64,000 bases of DNA, from contig JBNGIO010006223.1 in NCBI GenBank assembly GCA_049999805.1, positions 224,743 through 288,742 of the forward strand. The letters are read 5' to 3'. This stretch comes from Folioceros fuciformis (lineage: Eukaryota; Anthocerotophyta; Anthocerotopsida; Anthocerotales). Below, piece after piece: positions 11,143 through 22,716 of this stretch. The notes under the pieces were generated by a model. It ran no database searches and was not told the origin of the DNA. It saw only the letters and a list, made by a program, of their open reading frames with translations. Position 1 is the stretch's first letter, and every line of letters starts with the position of its first letter. The position numbers and the translations under genes were made by a program.

Positions 11143-14058
11143 TCACCTCGTTCCGTATTCAATGCTACTCAAGTCTTCAGACGAACACGGCGATGGACGT
11201 CGAGGTAATTGGACAGGCAGCCTCAGACGTCCCGGAGAGAAGGCACCAGGAATTGTTGGCTCCGTAGAGGGAATTGACGAGAACATTCCGTCTGCTGCCT
11301 GCAACCATAATAAACAAATCAAAATAGTCCACAAGGCACTCGGAGTGCCAAGAAGATTCTGGTGTGCCAGCGACAGAGCCTGCATACCGACCTCTCTATC
11401 CCAGTTTGTCTTGCATGTTACGAACATAAGGATGGACATTTGCAGGAGAAGGCCACACAGTAAGCCAATCCAGAGTCCCTGCACGATGAGTTTTTATCAC
11501 AAATCGAAGTGGTGGCATGTAACCTGAGCAGCGAATGGAACAACAATTATTCACAGTTAAGTACAGTGCACACAAGAAGATCTACAGCTTGCCTTTCCGC
11601 CGACTTTGACCATGAAGGCTAGCATGATCCCGATCGGTAAACCAACACCATAAAAGGCCCCCAGGTTGATATAAGCTCCAAGTTCTTGCCAACCACAGCC
11701 TCGAGCCACTCCTGCAGTCAGGCTCACATTACAACTCCCCTCCACGTGGCAGAGCGCCCAGAGCTTACAATTCAGACAAACCTGAAAGTACGCCCTGGAT
11801 TCCATCGGCAACAGCCGTCATTGCCACGAAGGGCATCAGGGTGCTCACGTACTCCACCACTTCTGGATCGTTGCTAAACAACCACCCCCAAACGTTCCGC
11901 ACTAACAGCAGGACAGCTGCGACCATACTTGCTTGAAGCACTGCGAGTCCAATAGCTACGTACACAGCAAACTGTGCCGCAGCAGCACGGCCTGCCCCGA
12001 GCTCATTTGCCACTCTTGTGCTGGAATTCCACAAGATCAAATGTGGATGAGGCAAGAGGAGAAGTCCCTCACTGCAAGACAATGCTCATCGGGGATACAT
12101 GAATTAAGACTATTCATAGAAACCATTTGGCGTACCTGGCAGCAGCGCTAAGTCCAAATGGGATCATGTAATTGAAAGTGATTGTGTTCATACTGCAGCA
12201 TGACACCAAGAGCGTCACATGAAACAGTTGCTTCGGTCAGCAAGGCCACCGTAGAAACTCTATCTATTTCTAGGACTTCCTGAGGCAGCTGTTAACCTTT
12301 GTCCCCCTATCAGAATCACAAAGCGTGAAGCATAAAGCTTGAAACCTGTACCACCCTATTCCATGTGTGAGCAGCGTGCAATGCAAGCAGCAACAATTAC
12401 AGTATGGGAAGAGGTTCACCATATTGAAAACGCTCCCAACTCCACTTGAGGATTAGGTAGCAAACCCGAAAACAAGACCAATGTCTCGAAGCTCCAATAC
12501 TCTAAACTGTGTAGCCCACGATCACAAGCCAAGAGTACCGCCTCAATTCAGTGGAGTGGAAAAGCAGATCACTACTTGTGCAAGAAGCTTCCCTTAAGGG
12601 CACTGCTTAGTGGAGAATCCTCCCTTACCTCACCATAACGCCTGACGAAACCGAAAGTCTGAGAAATTCTTTGAAATCCTTGAATGCATCCAGCGATAAT
12701 CCATCCCATGTATCATCACAAACCCCAGAAAACCGCACGTAGAGTACCAATAATAAATACGTGGTCCAAAACGAAATACCAGTAGCAATTGCCGCACCAT
12801 GAATCCCCAGATCCGTCTTGTCCACTAAAATCCAGCACAGCAATGTCTGCAGCAGGAGCGTTGTACCTGAACACAGTACCATAGGCAGAACAATGCTCTG
12901 GGTTTGCAAGAATTTGATCAAAGGCTGGAGAAAGGCGGCTGCATAGATACTTGGCAGCAGGAGACGACAATATTTTCCTGCTATAGCAGAGATTATAGGA
13001 TCCTGGCCAACTAGCACAAGAAAATCTTCCATGTACAAGAAAAGGAAGGTTAATGGAACACAGGCTGCCACCAGAAACACCAAAGCTTGTTGTAAGTAAA
13101 CTCCCAACATGAAGAACTGTCCAGCCCCAAATGCTTGGCCACACAGCGTCTCCAAAGCACTAGCCATTCCCATCTGCCAATTGCACGGTATGAGTTAATA
13201 TGAGTTTTCTCTCCTTAGCTCCGGCTGTTCAGCTTAGCTACCATGCAGGGAGAGTCACGCATGGTAGGCAAAGGCCCCGTTATGACAAGCACTGCCAGAA
13301 TGGAATGGAATGCCATAGTTTTCCGGCATGGGCAGTGGAATGCTGGAAAACTATTGCTACATGGAAAAACGTAGGACCACTGAACAAGTGACAAGGTGGT
13401 CATGGCACAAGGAAGGAAGGAATCAAGGAAGTGTGCAGAGTGATTATTGTGTGCTTACCAGAAGGTCATAACCCAGAGCACTTGTCAGTGACACGGCAAG
13501 CGAGGCACCAGACAGCTCCAGTTTACCGAGGTGGCCAACGAACATGAGCGACACGATGGTGAGCGCGTACTGCATCACGTTCACTCCGATCATCGGCCCC
13601 GCTAGCACCAGCTGCTTGCTCACCTCTACCCACAAACAGCTCCGCGACAGTAGCGATCTCATCACGTTCACGTCGTCGCTCCCGCTTGCGAGCTCGGGAG
13701 CTGCGTCAATCCGGAACGCATCGGAGGCGGCGGCGGAGGCCGCGGGAGGAGTGGAGCCGGGAGGCAGTCTGTCCATGGCGGCAGCGGAGTGTGGTGGTAA
13801 GGTCGAGGAGGAGGACGAGGCGGAAGGAGAGGGAGTCAGGAGCGGGCGGCGGGCATCCACTTCCGAGAAGTCGATGTTGGGAGTGTTCTTCCAAGGCCCG
13901 CCGCGGTTGGGGAAGGTGGAGAAGGGCGCGAGGCGGGGAGAGACCGGGATGCCATTGCGGGACCGTGCACGGAGGCGCCAGGAGAAGGAATCGGAGGCGG
14001 AGAGGAGAGGGTCCCTCAAGGACTGGTATTTGGGGGACCTGTCGGGGCCGGACATCAC
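11143..14058 (-). CDS. MATE efflux transporter (DTX family), 8 exons
   Basis: This is a multidrug and toxin extrusion antiporter that exports metabolites or organic cations across the plasma or vacuolar membrane. Exons are 14058-13459, 13173-12629, 12506-12420, 12192-12136, 12020-11782, 11711-11593, 11478-11392 and 11298-11143 (629 residues). Family motifs include [56 protein letters not shown] and [20 protein letters not shown]. About 130 Ser/Pro/Arg-rich residues precede the first helix, longer than usual. Intron 6 uses a GC donor (AAAG/GCAAGC). The junction of exons 7 and 8 is ambiguous: a GTATGC donor four bases downstream also gives an open tail in another frame. Substrate cannot be predicted. 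Confidence 0.88.
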
Positions 14059-14460
14059 GACAGAGGCCGCGATGGCGACGCTCGTGCGGGAAGAATTGGC
14101 GGGAAAGCGAAGGGAGGGCTGAATTGGCCGACATTGAGCTCGAGCTTAGACGCCAGAATTCGGAGCCCTTCGTCGCCGCCCGTGCCCACTGCACACCACA
14201 CCACACCCAGCGCAGCAAGCCCACAGTCGCCCGCCTTCTACAGCCTACAGTTGGATGCCATCGGTTACTTCCCTTTCGCAAAGCCGGGAATGTTGCTGAC
14301 ACGGCGTGAAGCAATTTCGGTTCATTATACATATATGAAAAACCCAGATCAGAGCCTTCTTCGCAGGTGGAAGCGTGGCTGGCGTACCAGGCGGGCCTGT
14401 GCGACAAGGACCATACCCCGACGTCTCAATACGGCCGTTCACGACCTTTGATTACTCAAG

Positions 14461-14955
14461 CAGTCACTCGAGTGCTCGCCAACGTGTGCGGAGCTGAAGA
14501 ATATCCTTGTCCGCTGCGGGCTTCCGCACTTCGCCAGCCAGCCTGCGGCTGCAGTTGCAGGTCTGGATGCTCAGGATGAAACCGCACCGAGGTAAGAAAT
14601 ATCACCAACTTTCTCTGATGACAGTAGCCCGCCAGGGCAAACAGATCTGAAAGCTGATGGGATGACAGTACCAAGTCAGTCTAGACGGAGCGCTCAGGAT
14701 AACAGAAAAGCTAGATTAGGTCAGGCAGGATGCTGAGGATGAGCTGCTTTCCAGGTTGTACGTCCTTCCTCTGGTCCCGTACTCGCTCATGGATCTCCTG
14801 ACACAGGAGCGGTGCCTGTCCGAAATTGATTCGGGAGATATAAAGTGTGGAAACTCGGGGACGCCGCAAGGTACTTCATGGCTCTTCCGCAAGAGGTGTG
14901 GTGTTTCCACGCAGGACATGAGGCGGCAAGGGCTGGGTCAAGATGCATGGCCTAA
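14461..14955 (+). CDS. unrecognised small gene, 3 exons, 5' end missing
   Basis: Three segments join in phase with good splice sites: 14461-14591 (donor AG/GTAAG), 14755-14870 (acceptor TTTCCAG) and 14915-14955 (acceptor CACGCAG, stop TAA). The first reads SLECSPTCAELKNILVRCG and continues Ala-rich. The second contains LPLVPYSLMDLLTQERCLSE. The tail is short (GHEAARAG...). An in-frame stop lies just upstream of 14452, so the start must lie in an earlier exon I could not place. I do not recognise the family. The region lies upstream of the acyltransferase on the same strand. Confidence 0.35.
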
Positions 14956-15875
14956 ATATTCTGCAGGAGCCTGGCGTTACTCCTTTCTCCGTAAGGTTGG
15001 GTTTGTCTCCCGAATTGAAGCTTCACTAAGCGAGCTTCGGCTTGGAAGCTGTGCGTGAGGCGATGTTGCCTCTATATGACTGGCCCGGACTGGGAACAGG
15101 ATATGCTCAACAATGAAATCTCTGCTCCAGGACGAAACTTGCTCCGTCAACAGGGTCGACAGTAGCCTCAATTTTCACTTTGCAGTGACTGTTAGCAAGC
15201 AGTCTAGCTTGTTCTGTGGCGTTTGGTCAACAGCACACATCCATCCACAAGCCACCCTGCGCGCTTCTCCGCCTCCATGATCTCTACAAATCTAGGCTGC
15301 ACACGCACCACGCGGCTTCACAGGACGCTACAATTTCTCCCACCAACGAGCAGTAGTCTGGCACAAGACTTCACTTCTTGCTGGTTCAGAGGCAGTGCAT
15401 GTCACAGTGGCAAGCAATTTGTTGACGACTTTACCCTCGGAACACCGACATCTCCAATTCCATGGATCAAGACAAGTCTTCCCGATAGTGCGGGAACTCT
15501 GCACCACGCACCTTACAGCATCCCTCGTACCTCCAGTGGTCATCTCACCTTGTGAGAGGAGGAAAGGGAGCGTAGGAACTAGACTTCACAAGTTAGTTGT
15601 CGGAAGAGAGGTCAGGAATTAATAATCAAATATTGGTTCAACTTGTGATTTCCAACCCCATCGCCGTGGATCTCTATGTAGAGTGGAAACAAACCAGGCT
15701 TACGGCGGGCTATGAAGATAGTGGGTGGTCGGTCCCTTTCATCCGTTCTGCTGGAGTCTGGACCGCGAAACATGAACGTGAGACGGGCCGGGTGACATCG
15801 AGCTGAAGAGGCGTCCGCAGCAGCGCCAAGGCCGCCAAGGAAAACAGCGCGAGAAGTAGTGAGTAGCAAGGCACG
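14956..15875. other. intergenic upstream of the acyltransferase
   Basis: Only short unrelated frames are present. It should contain the promoter and 5' leader of the LPAT gene starting at 15876. I see no repeat or RNA gene. Confidence 0.4.
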
Positions 15876-17994
15876 ATGGGGGCTGCAGCCACAGCCATTG
15901 CGCTGCCTTTGGGCATCATGTTCCTCTGCTCCGGCTTCCTCGTCAACCTACTGCAGGTCAGCTCACTTGCTTGCTTGTCGATTGCCCGCACTTTAATTTG
16001 GTTTCCAGTTTAGCGAGGTGGCGTGAAAGCCCTCCTTATTTGCGTGTGGCTCGCACTAGCTGCTGTGTCTCTTGTTTCTCCTGCCTCTATCTCGGAAGGC
16101 GTACCGACTGGCCAATATGTATATGATGGACGCCCTGTGGTCGGAACTTGTTTGGCTGCTGGATTGGTGGGCTGGAGTCGAGGTATGTTTGACAGCAGCA
16201 GCAGCCGCATTCTTTCTGGATACCCGTGGTACCGTATGTTTGTCATGGGGTTTTGTTGTGTGAGAGCAACTGATGTTGGTACTGCAGGTGCGCCTTTACG
16301 CGGATCCTGAGACGCTAAAGCATCTTGGTACGCGCGCCCTTGGCCATGTTGCACGTCAACCCTTTCAGTTTTAGCTACCAGGTCGTGAACAAAGCCTTGG
16401 TTTCATTTTGGGCAGGAAAGGAGCATGCACTGCTGATCAGTAACCATCGGAGTGATATCGATTGGCTGGTTGGTTGGGTTTTTGCCCAGGTAGGCTTCTA
16501 GGGTGTTTGGTCTCTGTTGTTGCCGTGTCCCGAGGAGTGCGCTTGTTTTCTGACTGATGTTTTTTGCCCCTCGTCGGTGTGCAGCGGTTTGGTTGTCTCG
16601 GCAGCACGCGTGCTGTTATGAAGAAATCGACCCAGTATTTGCCGGTATGCACCTCTCGCCATTCCCTCAGGGCCGCCTGCCCCCATGAAGACACAATGGA
16701 AGGGTGTCAGGTTTTGTTTTGGAGTAACAGTATGTTGTCATTCGCTATGCTGTCCTGCAGGTCATGGGGTGGTCCATGTGGTTTTCGGAATATGTGTTTC
16801 TGGCAAGGAACTGGGCAAAGGATCAGTCCACGTTGAAGGTGTGTGTATAGGCATTGCCGCGTACATCCCCGAGTCGTATGCTATATTCCTCTTGTACCCC
16901 CTGCTGCTTGCGAGCCATAATCTTGTGACAGTTTTGGAATCAGTGCAGTCAGGGTTTGAGAGATTAAGAGGCTACCCCGGGTCTTTATGGCTTGCCCTCT
17001 TCGTGGAGGGCACTCGCTACACACAAGCCAAGCTGTTGGACGCACAGGCATATGCTGCATCTGCCGGCATTCGTGTTCCCAAGAACGTTCTGATCCCCCG
17101 CACAAAGGTAATACCTGGCAGTTTGGTCGGAATGTGTGTCTAGGGTTCATGAGGATGTAGTGTGTGTTGAATGCCATCCTTACCGTGGGCTTGCACGTGC
17201 GTTCCAGGGCTTTGTATCTGCTGTCCAACACCTGCGCTCTTTTGTCCCTGCCGTATACGATGTGACACTCGCCATCCCGAAAGAATCTCCAGCTCCTACA
17301 ATGCTACGGCTCCTTCGAGGGCAGCCCTCTGTGGTACGTGAGTGCTGCCTTTGAAGTGGTGCTTGGAAGTGGCGGCTGGTAGTGTGGTTCTGACTTGCAG
17401 TTGCACGGTGGAGCTTGTGTACAGCTGCATGTGCACTGGAGACGTTGTCCAGTGAAGGATCTCCCCAAGACAGATGATGAGCTAGCGGAATGGTGTCGAA
17501 AAGCCTTCCACATAAAGGTGGGTCATCTCATCAAGCCAGGGGCAGTTGTGCTGTGAAGGCTGACGGAGCTATCTCGGGGAGAGACTCATCTGTTTGCCTG
17601 GCGTTGTGGGTGTGTCGCTGAGTTGGGCAGGATGATTTGTTGGACAAACATAAAGAAGAAAACACTTTCGGGGAGAACTCTTACGTACCCCTTCAACGTC
17701 CTCTGAAGCCATTCTTTGTAAGTACCGGTCTTTGTTTAAGCTTGATTTGTGAGCCTGATGGATGGCAAAGACTGATGGAGGCGTGATCATGGGTTGCAGT
17801 TTGTCTTGGGGTGGGCGACGCTCATCCTCACAGCCTTCCTGTGGTTGCTGAAGCCCGTCCTCAGCACTTGGCGAGGCGTGATGTGGGTAGCAGGCAGTTT
17901 GGCCGTGGTGGTAGTGTTCATGGCAATTCTTGTGCTTTCCAGCCAGTCGGAACGGAGCTCTCGCGGCTCTAGCATTTCGACGAACAAGAAGTGA
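15876..17994 (+). CDS. LPAT2: 1-acyl-sn-glycerol-3-phosphate acyltransferase (LPAT2/3 type), ER, 11 exons
   Basis: It acylates lysophosphatidate to phosphatidate in the ER route to phospholipid and triacylglycerol. Exons are 15876-15956, 16060-16182, 16288-16327, 16416-16489, 16585-16644, 16761-16838, 16949-17107, 17208-17333, 17425-17517 (or from 17401), 17631-17717 and 17800-17994, all in phase (371 or 379 residues). It starts [20 protein letters not shown], a membrane segment. The catalytic [12 protein letters not shown] box (H-x4-D), [26 protein letters not shown] and the FVEGTRYT box follow, then [14 protein letters not shown] and RSFVPAVYD. Two hydrophobic helices lie at the C-terminus, and the protein ends in two lysines, similar to but not exactly a KKXX retrieval signal. 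All family blocks are intact. Confidence 0.95.
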
Positions 17995-18358
17995 AACGGA
18001 ATAGACCGCCCATTCTTTTTTATTCTTGTGCTACACCTGGCAACAGCGGAACCTGCCATACTTATTACGCTAGGCAAATACTAGCACTCTTGAGAGCCTT
18101 ACAGGCCCAAACTGGGGCGGGCGTCGCATGTGGATGCCAAGAAGCTGTGGTAGCGCGAGAAGTCTCAAAAGCTGTAGACAGAGTAACGAAAGCCAGAAAT
18201 GAGTTGTGGTTCTAATGAGTGTGGCGGGCAGCGTGGGACGTGATTGGCTAGGATGAAGAGCAACTAGATATGATGCCACATAGCTAAGCGGCGTGAAGTC
18301 CTTGAGGCGCAGAGGGCGCAGCTTGCGGAGCTGCTGTTTCAGTCGCTGCGGTGGAAGG
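17995..18358. other. intergenic between LPAT and RIQ-like gene
   Basis: A 364-bp stretch between two plus-strand genes. It carries the LPAT 3' end and the promoter and leader of the next gene. No repeat was seen. An in-frame Met at 18293 could extend the RIQ-like protein upstream. Confidence 0.4.
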
Positions 18359-18985
18359 ATGGCGGAGTGTGTGTGCCTGAGCGGCATGTCCACGACCGGG
18401 CTGTCGTTGGAGCTGAGGGTCCCCGGGCGCACTCGCAGGAGCGGGAGGTGGAGTCCGCTGACCACCAAGGCCGCCACCCAGAAGGTGGGTGGGGGCACTG
18501 GGGGTACCCAGAAGATTGTCGGAGGTGGAGGCACACGCTACGTGGGAGGCAGGAGGGTGAAGGTGTTGCAAGTTGGGGACAAGTCGGCCAAAATCCGCGA
18601 CAAGGTGTCGGGGGAGCCGGTGGCCGTGAAATTGCTGTCCAGAGTCGAGCAGCTGCGGCTGCTGACCAAGGCCGAGAAGGCGGGCCTGCTCTCGCTGGCC
18701 GAGAGGCTAGGGCTCAGCCTCACCACCATCGAGGAGTTGGGACTACTGTCCAAGGCGGAGGAGTTAGGATTACTGTCTGCTGCTACGGATCCCGGCTTGC
18801 CAGGAGCTCTGTTCACGGCCGCTCTGCTACTCCTTCTTGGCGGCCCGCTCTTCGTCTACTTCGTGCCCGAGGATTCCACGCCGCTGGTAGTGCTGCAGAT
18901 CGTCGTGGCCCTGCTCAGCGTGTTGGGAGGTGCAACGGCCTTCGCAGCCTCCAATTTTGTGGCCACATTGCAGCGCTCCGATTGA
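18359..18985 (+). CDS. plastid thylakoid DUF1118 protein, RIQ1/RIQ2-like
   Basis: RIQ1 and RIQ2 of Arabidopsis are thylakoid grana proteins that influence light-harvesting organisation and non-photochemical quenching. A single exon gives about 208 residues from [10 protein letters not shown]; an upstream in-frame Met at 18293 would add 22. The first 60 residues are Arg/Ser/Gly-rich, as in a transit peptide. The conserved helical block reads [20 protein letters not shown], then [20 protein letters not shown]. Two hydrophobic segments follow, split by VYFVPED. The C-terminus ([11 protein letters not shown]) matches the family. Intronless here. Assignment is by recalled family wording. Confidence 0.75.
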   Translation: MAECVCLSGMSTTGLSLELRVPGRTRRSGRWSPLTTKAATQKVGGGTGGTQKIVGGGGTRYVGGRRVKVLQVGDKSAKIRDKVSGEPVAVKLLSRVEQLRLLTKAEKAGLLSLAERLGLSLTTIEELGLLSKAEELGLLSAATDPGLPGALFTAALLLLLGGPLFVYFVPEDSTPLVVLQIVVALLSVLGGATAFAASNFVATLQRSD

Positions 18986-19167
18986 GGCTGTTGAAGAAAT
19001 ACCTCCAGCTTTATTGCATACCGATTCACAGTCTTGCTTAGACACTGCCAGCTAGTTTGGTCTACAACCCAAAAAAATTGGACTAGGAGTTCGTACTCAG
19101 TATCACTCTACGTGTAAATGCCGATTGAAAGGCTGCGTGGACTGCACAGTCGGGCTAGCTGGTGTCG

Positions 19168-20043
19168 TCAAAACTCGTCGCCCACGGGAGTTAGATCGAT
19201 GTGGAAAGGCTGCCGTCCCTTACTAGCTCTGGCTATGGCCACCAGCTCCTGCAGCAGCTGCTTGAAATGACGCAGCGGCCACTGCGTGGGGCCGTCCACA
19301 GGCGAGCTCACCGGGTTGTCGTGCACCTCCATAAAGAGACCATCCACTCCCACAGCCACGCACGCCCTGGCAATGGCGGGGATGAGATCGCGCAAGCCGC
19401 CGCTCGCGACGCCACCCTCCCGCAGCTGCTGCCCCGCCGGCTGCTGCAGCGAGTGCGTCACGTCCGCCACCACGGGACAGCCCGCCGCGCGCATCCACTC
19501 CAAGTTGCGCGTGTCGACCACCAGATCGCTGTAGCCGAACATGGTGCCGCGCTCGCACACCATCACGTTGGGATTGCCGGCCCGCCGCACCTTGTCCGCG
19601 GACGCCACCATTACCGACGAGGCGCAGAATTGCCCCTTCTTGATGTTGATCACGCGCCCCGTTGCCGCGGCCGCCACCAGAAGATCCGTTTGCCGGCAGA
19701 GGAACGCGGGGATCTGCAGCACATCCGCCACCCGCGCCGCCGGCTCGCATTGCCAGGCCTCGTGCACGTCCGTCACTACAGGAATCTGTAGCTGCGTCTT
19801 CACCTCCTGCAGCACCTGCAAGCCTGCCTCCAGGCCGGGGCCCCGGAATGACGATGCCGACGTCCGGTTGGCCTTGTCGAAGCTGGCCTTGAACACCAAC
19901 TTCACGCCAAGCTCGTCAGTCACGCTTTTGATCTGCCGCGCCATCTTCAGCACATGCTCGCGCGACTCGATCACATTCGGACCAGCCATCACGAAGAAGG
20001 GCTCCGCGCCCTTCAGCTCCGAGAACAGGCCCGAAACCTCCAT
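19168..20043 (-). CDS. KDSA: 2-dehydro-3-deoxyphosphooctonate aldolase (KDO-8-phosphate synthase)
   Basis: It condenses phosphoenolpyruvate with arabinose 5-phosphate to KDO 8-phosphate, the precursor of the cell-wall sugar KDO in rhamnogalacturonan II. The single-exon frame is 291 residues, the usual length. Conserved blocks are FFVMAGPNVIES, VFKASFDKANRTS, IPVVTDVHE, PAFLCRQTDLL, NIKKGQF, MFGYSDLVVDTRN, DVTHSLQQP and GLFMEVHDNP. The protein ends DLTPVGDEF. No transit peptide is present, which fits a cytosolic enzyme. The coding region is markedly GC-rich compared with its flanks. The absence of introns is notable in an otherwise intron-rich window, but no key residue is missing. Confidence 0.96.
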   Translation of the reverse strand: MEVSGLFSELKGAEPFFVMAGPNVIESREHVLKMARQIKSVTDELGVKLVFKASFDKANRTSASSFRGPGLEAGLQVLQEVKTQLQIPVVTDVHEAWQCEPAARVADVLQIPAFLCRQTDLLVAAAATGRVINIKKGQFCASSVMVASADKVRRAGNPNVMVCERGTMFGYSDLVVDTRNLEWMRAAGCPVVADVTHSLQQPAGQQLREGGVASGGLRDLIPAIARACVAVGVDGLFMEVHDNPVSSPVDGPTQWPLRHFKQLLQELVAIARASKGRQPFHIDLTPVGDEF

Positions 20044-20869
20044 GGCGCCACACCAACTCCTCTCACTCTCACCTCAACTTGTGCCTGCGTCCTTATAGCA
20101 TACGAAGGTAGCTAACCACCCCGGACAGCAACGAGCACCAAGACCTAGCAACATGGCTCACATACATGCTACATATATATGAATCAACCGCGCAGAAAGA
20201 CTTCACAACTTTATCAAAATACATTACACACCAAGGGCCTTGGCCTCAAGACCACGGGGCCGTGTCTTTTTCCCACAGAACGAACGCAACCTGGTGAACT
20301 CAAATCAAATGTTCAAATCTGGACGCACTTGCCACACTACACTGTAAATACCTACAGCCCACTGTCGCCTCATGCTCTTCGTTCGTCTTCGCTCCATATT
20401 GGGTGGCAGCCAACATCCAACACCACCACCACATGAAGCCCGTCATCGCAATCGCTAGTCCGCCACTTCTTCCGTGCCCAACTGAATGTCTCCACACAGA
20501 CTCAAAGTGCGACTCAGTTCAAGCCGATATTCCAAACCTCTCATGTGATGCCCGAGGAGCATGCACCTGTGCACCACAAAACACAACACCATCATTCGTG
20601 AGACCACAACACATAAACATGGTACCGCAGCAAACCCCTAGATGACACTCTCGCCCTTTCATCCTACTCCTACCCGCTCCGAGGGGCAGATGCACCACAT
20701 CATGTGGTGATGGCGATTGTGGCTTGCCCAAACGAAGTGGAGCCTTACCAGTTCAGAAAGACCTGCCACAGGTCACTTGCTGCAGATCACCGACCTGCAA
20801 ACACCCTCAACAAATCTAGACCCAACCTGCAGACCACTGTTTAGCTTTCCCGTCAGTACTTGAGGAGGG
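20044..20869. other. intergenic between KDSA and the DUF760 gene
   Basis: No recognisable coding frame. It should hold the KDSA promoter and perhaps a missing 3' exon of the DUF760 gene; I looked for that exon on the minus strand and did not find it. Base composition is balanced, with no repeat. Confidence 0.4.
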
Positions 20870-22716
20870 CTAGATTACACACCAGAAAAGGAGCCGCGCA
20901 ACGTAGTCTCGTGTCACAGTCACAATCGCCTGCGTATGCAAGGGTACGTTGCCAACCACCTCCCCATCCTTCTCCCAAGAGCTTGGTATGCGCCTGCTGC
21001 CTCCACTTGCCGATGGAGGCACTGTTGGCGGTTTGGAAGAGAGGGTTCCAAGCACCTCATTCACCACTTGCCCAACCACCACTTCGATATCTGGTGAAGT
21101 GGGTTGCGACAGTTCAGCAACCTGAGTTGCACAACAGGAAAACATCAGGCCTTGTACCAACGGGATCCCACCCGAAGCACCACCTTTGACAGGAAGACGC
21201 ACAAACCTTGTCGGGTTCGAGTGACCGCAGATAACCTAACAAATCGTTTTGCCCTTCAACGGCCATTCTTTCTGCTTCCAGGGCAGAGAGAGCTTGCTTG
21301 CAATCACTCAATTCCTGCAAACGAATGCCAGATCCAGGTAAGAATCTCTACAGCCGTGAGTGTCAACCTTCATTTATACGTGGCATGGGTTTAACTGACA
21401 GCCAAGCATTTTGTTACAATCAGAGCAAACGGCCCTGACCTTTTCCGACGCAGCGAGTTTAGCTTGCAGCTGCTGAATATAATTTGCCACTTGAGGTGTT
21501 ACACCTCCAACAAGCTGATCAGCCATGGACACCCCCTCAACTCTCAAGACGTCTCCATGGTCGACATCTGAGGCATCATCGTGAGGTGAAAATTCTGCCC
21601 TTTCATTGGATAGGGCATTGCCAATTGATGATGGTTCTCCATTCTGCAAGCTGCAAACTCCCTGCTCGACAGCCTCACTGCTATGGGGGATGTATTCATC
21701 AGGCATATTTAAGCTTCTTTGCAAGCTCAGCCGGTACTCTGCATTCCTCAAAGTGTACCTGCAACAAGAAGGGCAATTCAACGCAGTCAGGGAAGAGCCG
21801 GAAACTAGCATCACTGCAACAAAATACCTCGCCACTTTAACCTTTCGACATCAACCTGTTCGGTCAGTTCAGTTCAGTTCATTTCAGGGGAGAATGAATC
21901 ACACTTACCCTGTCATCATAGACGAAACAAGCAGACGTGCCAGGGGTGTGGGATACGACTCAATAGTAATCTGAAACTGGTCCGAGGGAAGCAACCCCAA
22001 CGTGCCTGACACAGTCCTCTTCATCGCATCCATACAATCTGGAGAAGCATCCTTGCTTATCAAGCTCACGTCCAGGGGTTCGATCTCTTTGATGAGATTC
22101 CACAGCACTGAGGAGTCACCCTGCATATTTCCACAGGGCCAGGAAACCAACGAGCTCAAGGTCCGCTCCACAAGGTTAGGGCACGAAAAATCGTGAACGG
22201 CAAACAAAGAAAACAAAGACATGCACAGCCTCCATTCGGCCAACAAGACGCACACTCGCAACATCCTACACGCACACTCACCTTCCTGTGTGCGCCACCC
22301 CTAGCTGAATTGAAGGCATCGTTGGCTGCGAAATGGTCAGAGCTATCGCTGTCTGCACCCTCCCAAAACGCCCCGCTCACACCATGGATGAGGCAGACGG
22401 CGGCAGCTACCTTGTCCCTGCGATTCTGCTGAGACGCACTAGCGGAGGCATCGAGAGCCAGTCGGGTGAAATGGTCACGGAAGCAGGCGAGGCCAGCCCC
22501 CGGCCGCCGCCGTTGCCTGCAAGCGGGCGGCGACCGGACCGTGCTCGAGCCCGAGCCCGTACCTGTGCCCGTACGCCTGCCCGTACCCATGCTGGAGCTG
22601 GTGTGCTGATTGCTCCGAATGGCCCAAGAGGTGCGAGGGCTGGAGGGCTGGCATCCCCGCACCTGCTCGGGCCAGCTCAGGGCCTCGGCCCCGGCAGCTG
22701 CGGCGAGCAGCGCCAT
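20870..22716 (-). CDS. DUF760 family protein, plastid-predicted, 5 exons, C-terminus uncertain
   Basis: Exons at 22716-22282, 22165-21909, 21758-21440, 21314-21207 and 21121-20870 join in phase to 456 residues. An Ala/Arg/Ser-rich N-terminus suggests a transit peptide. The DUF760 core reads LWNLIKEIEPLDVSLISKD, then DAMKRTVSGTLGLLPSDQFQ and LLVSSMMTGYTLRNAEYRLS. A Gln-rich coiled segment leads to NDLLGYLRSLEPDK, then ELSQPTSPDIE and TRDYVARLLFW. Family members continue for about 15-20 residues after that Trp, but here the frame stops after CVI. A GTGTGT donor at 20882 may lead to a last exon I could not locate. The third donor (AAG/GTCAGG) is inferred from phase. Biochemical function is unknown. 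Confidence 0.75.

Noticed and set aside
13686-14407. Arg-rich overlapping frames on both strands over the first MATE exon
   Set aside because: They arise from the GC-rich N-terminal coding region; the MATE frame alone continues across splice sites.
19201-19791. Long plus-strand frame opposite KDSA
   Set aside because: It is GC-rich antisense of a strongly conserved gene, His/Arg-rich and without domain.
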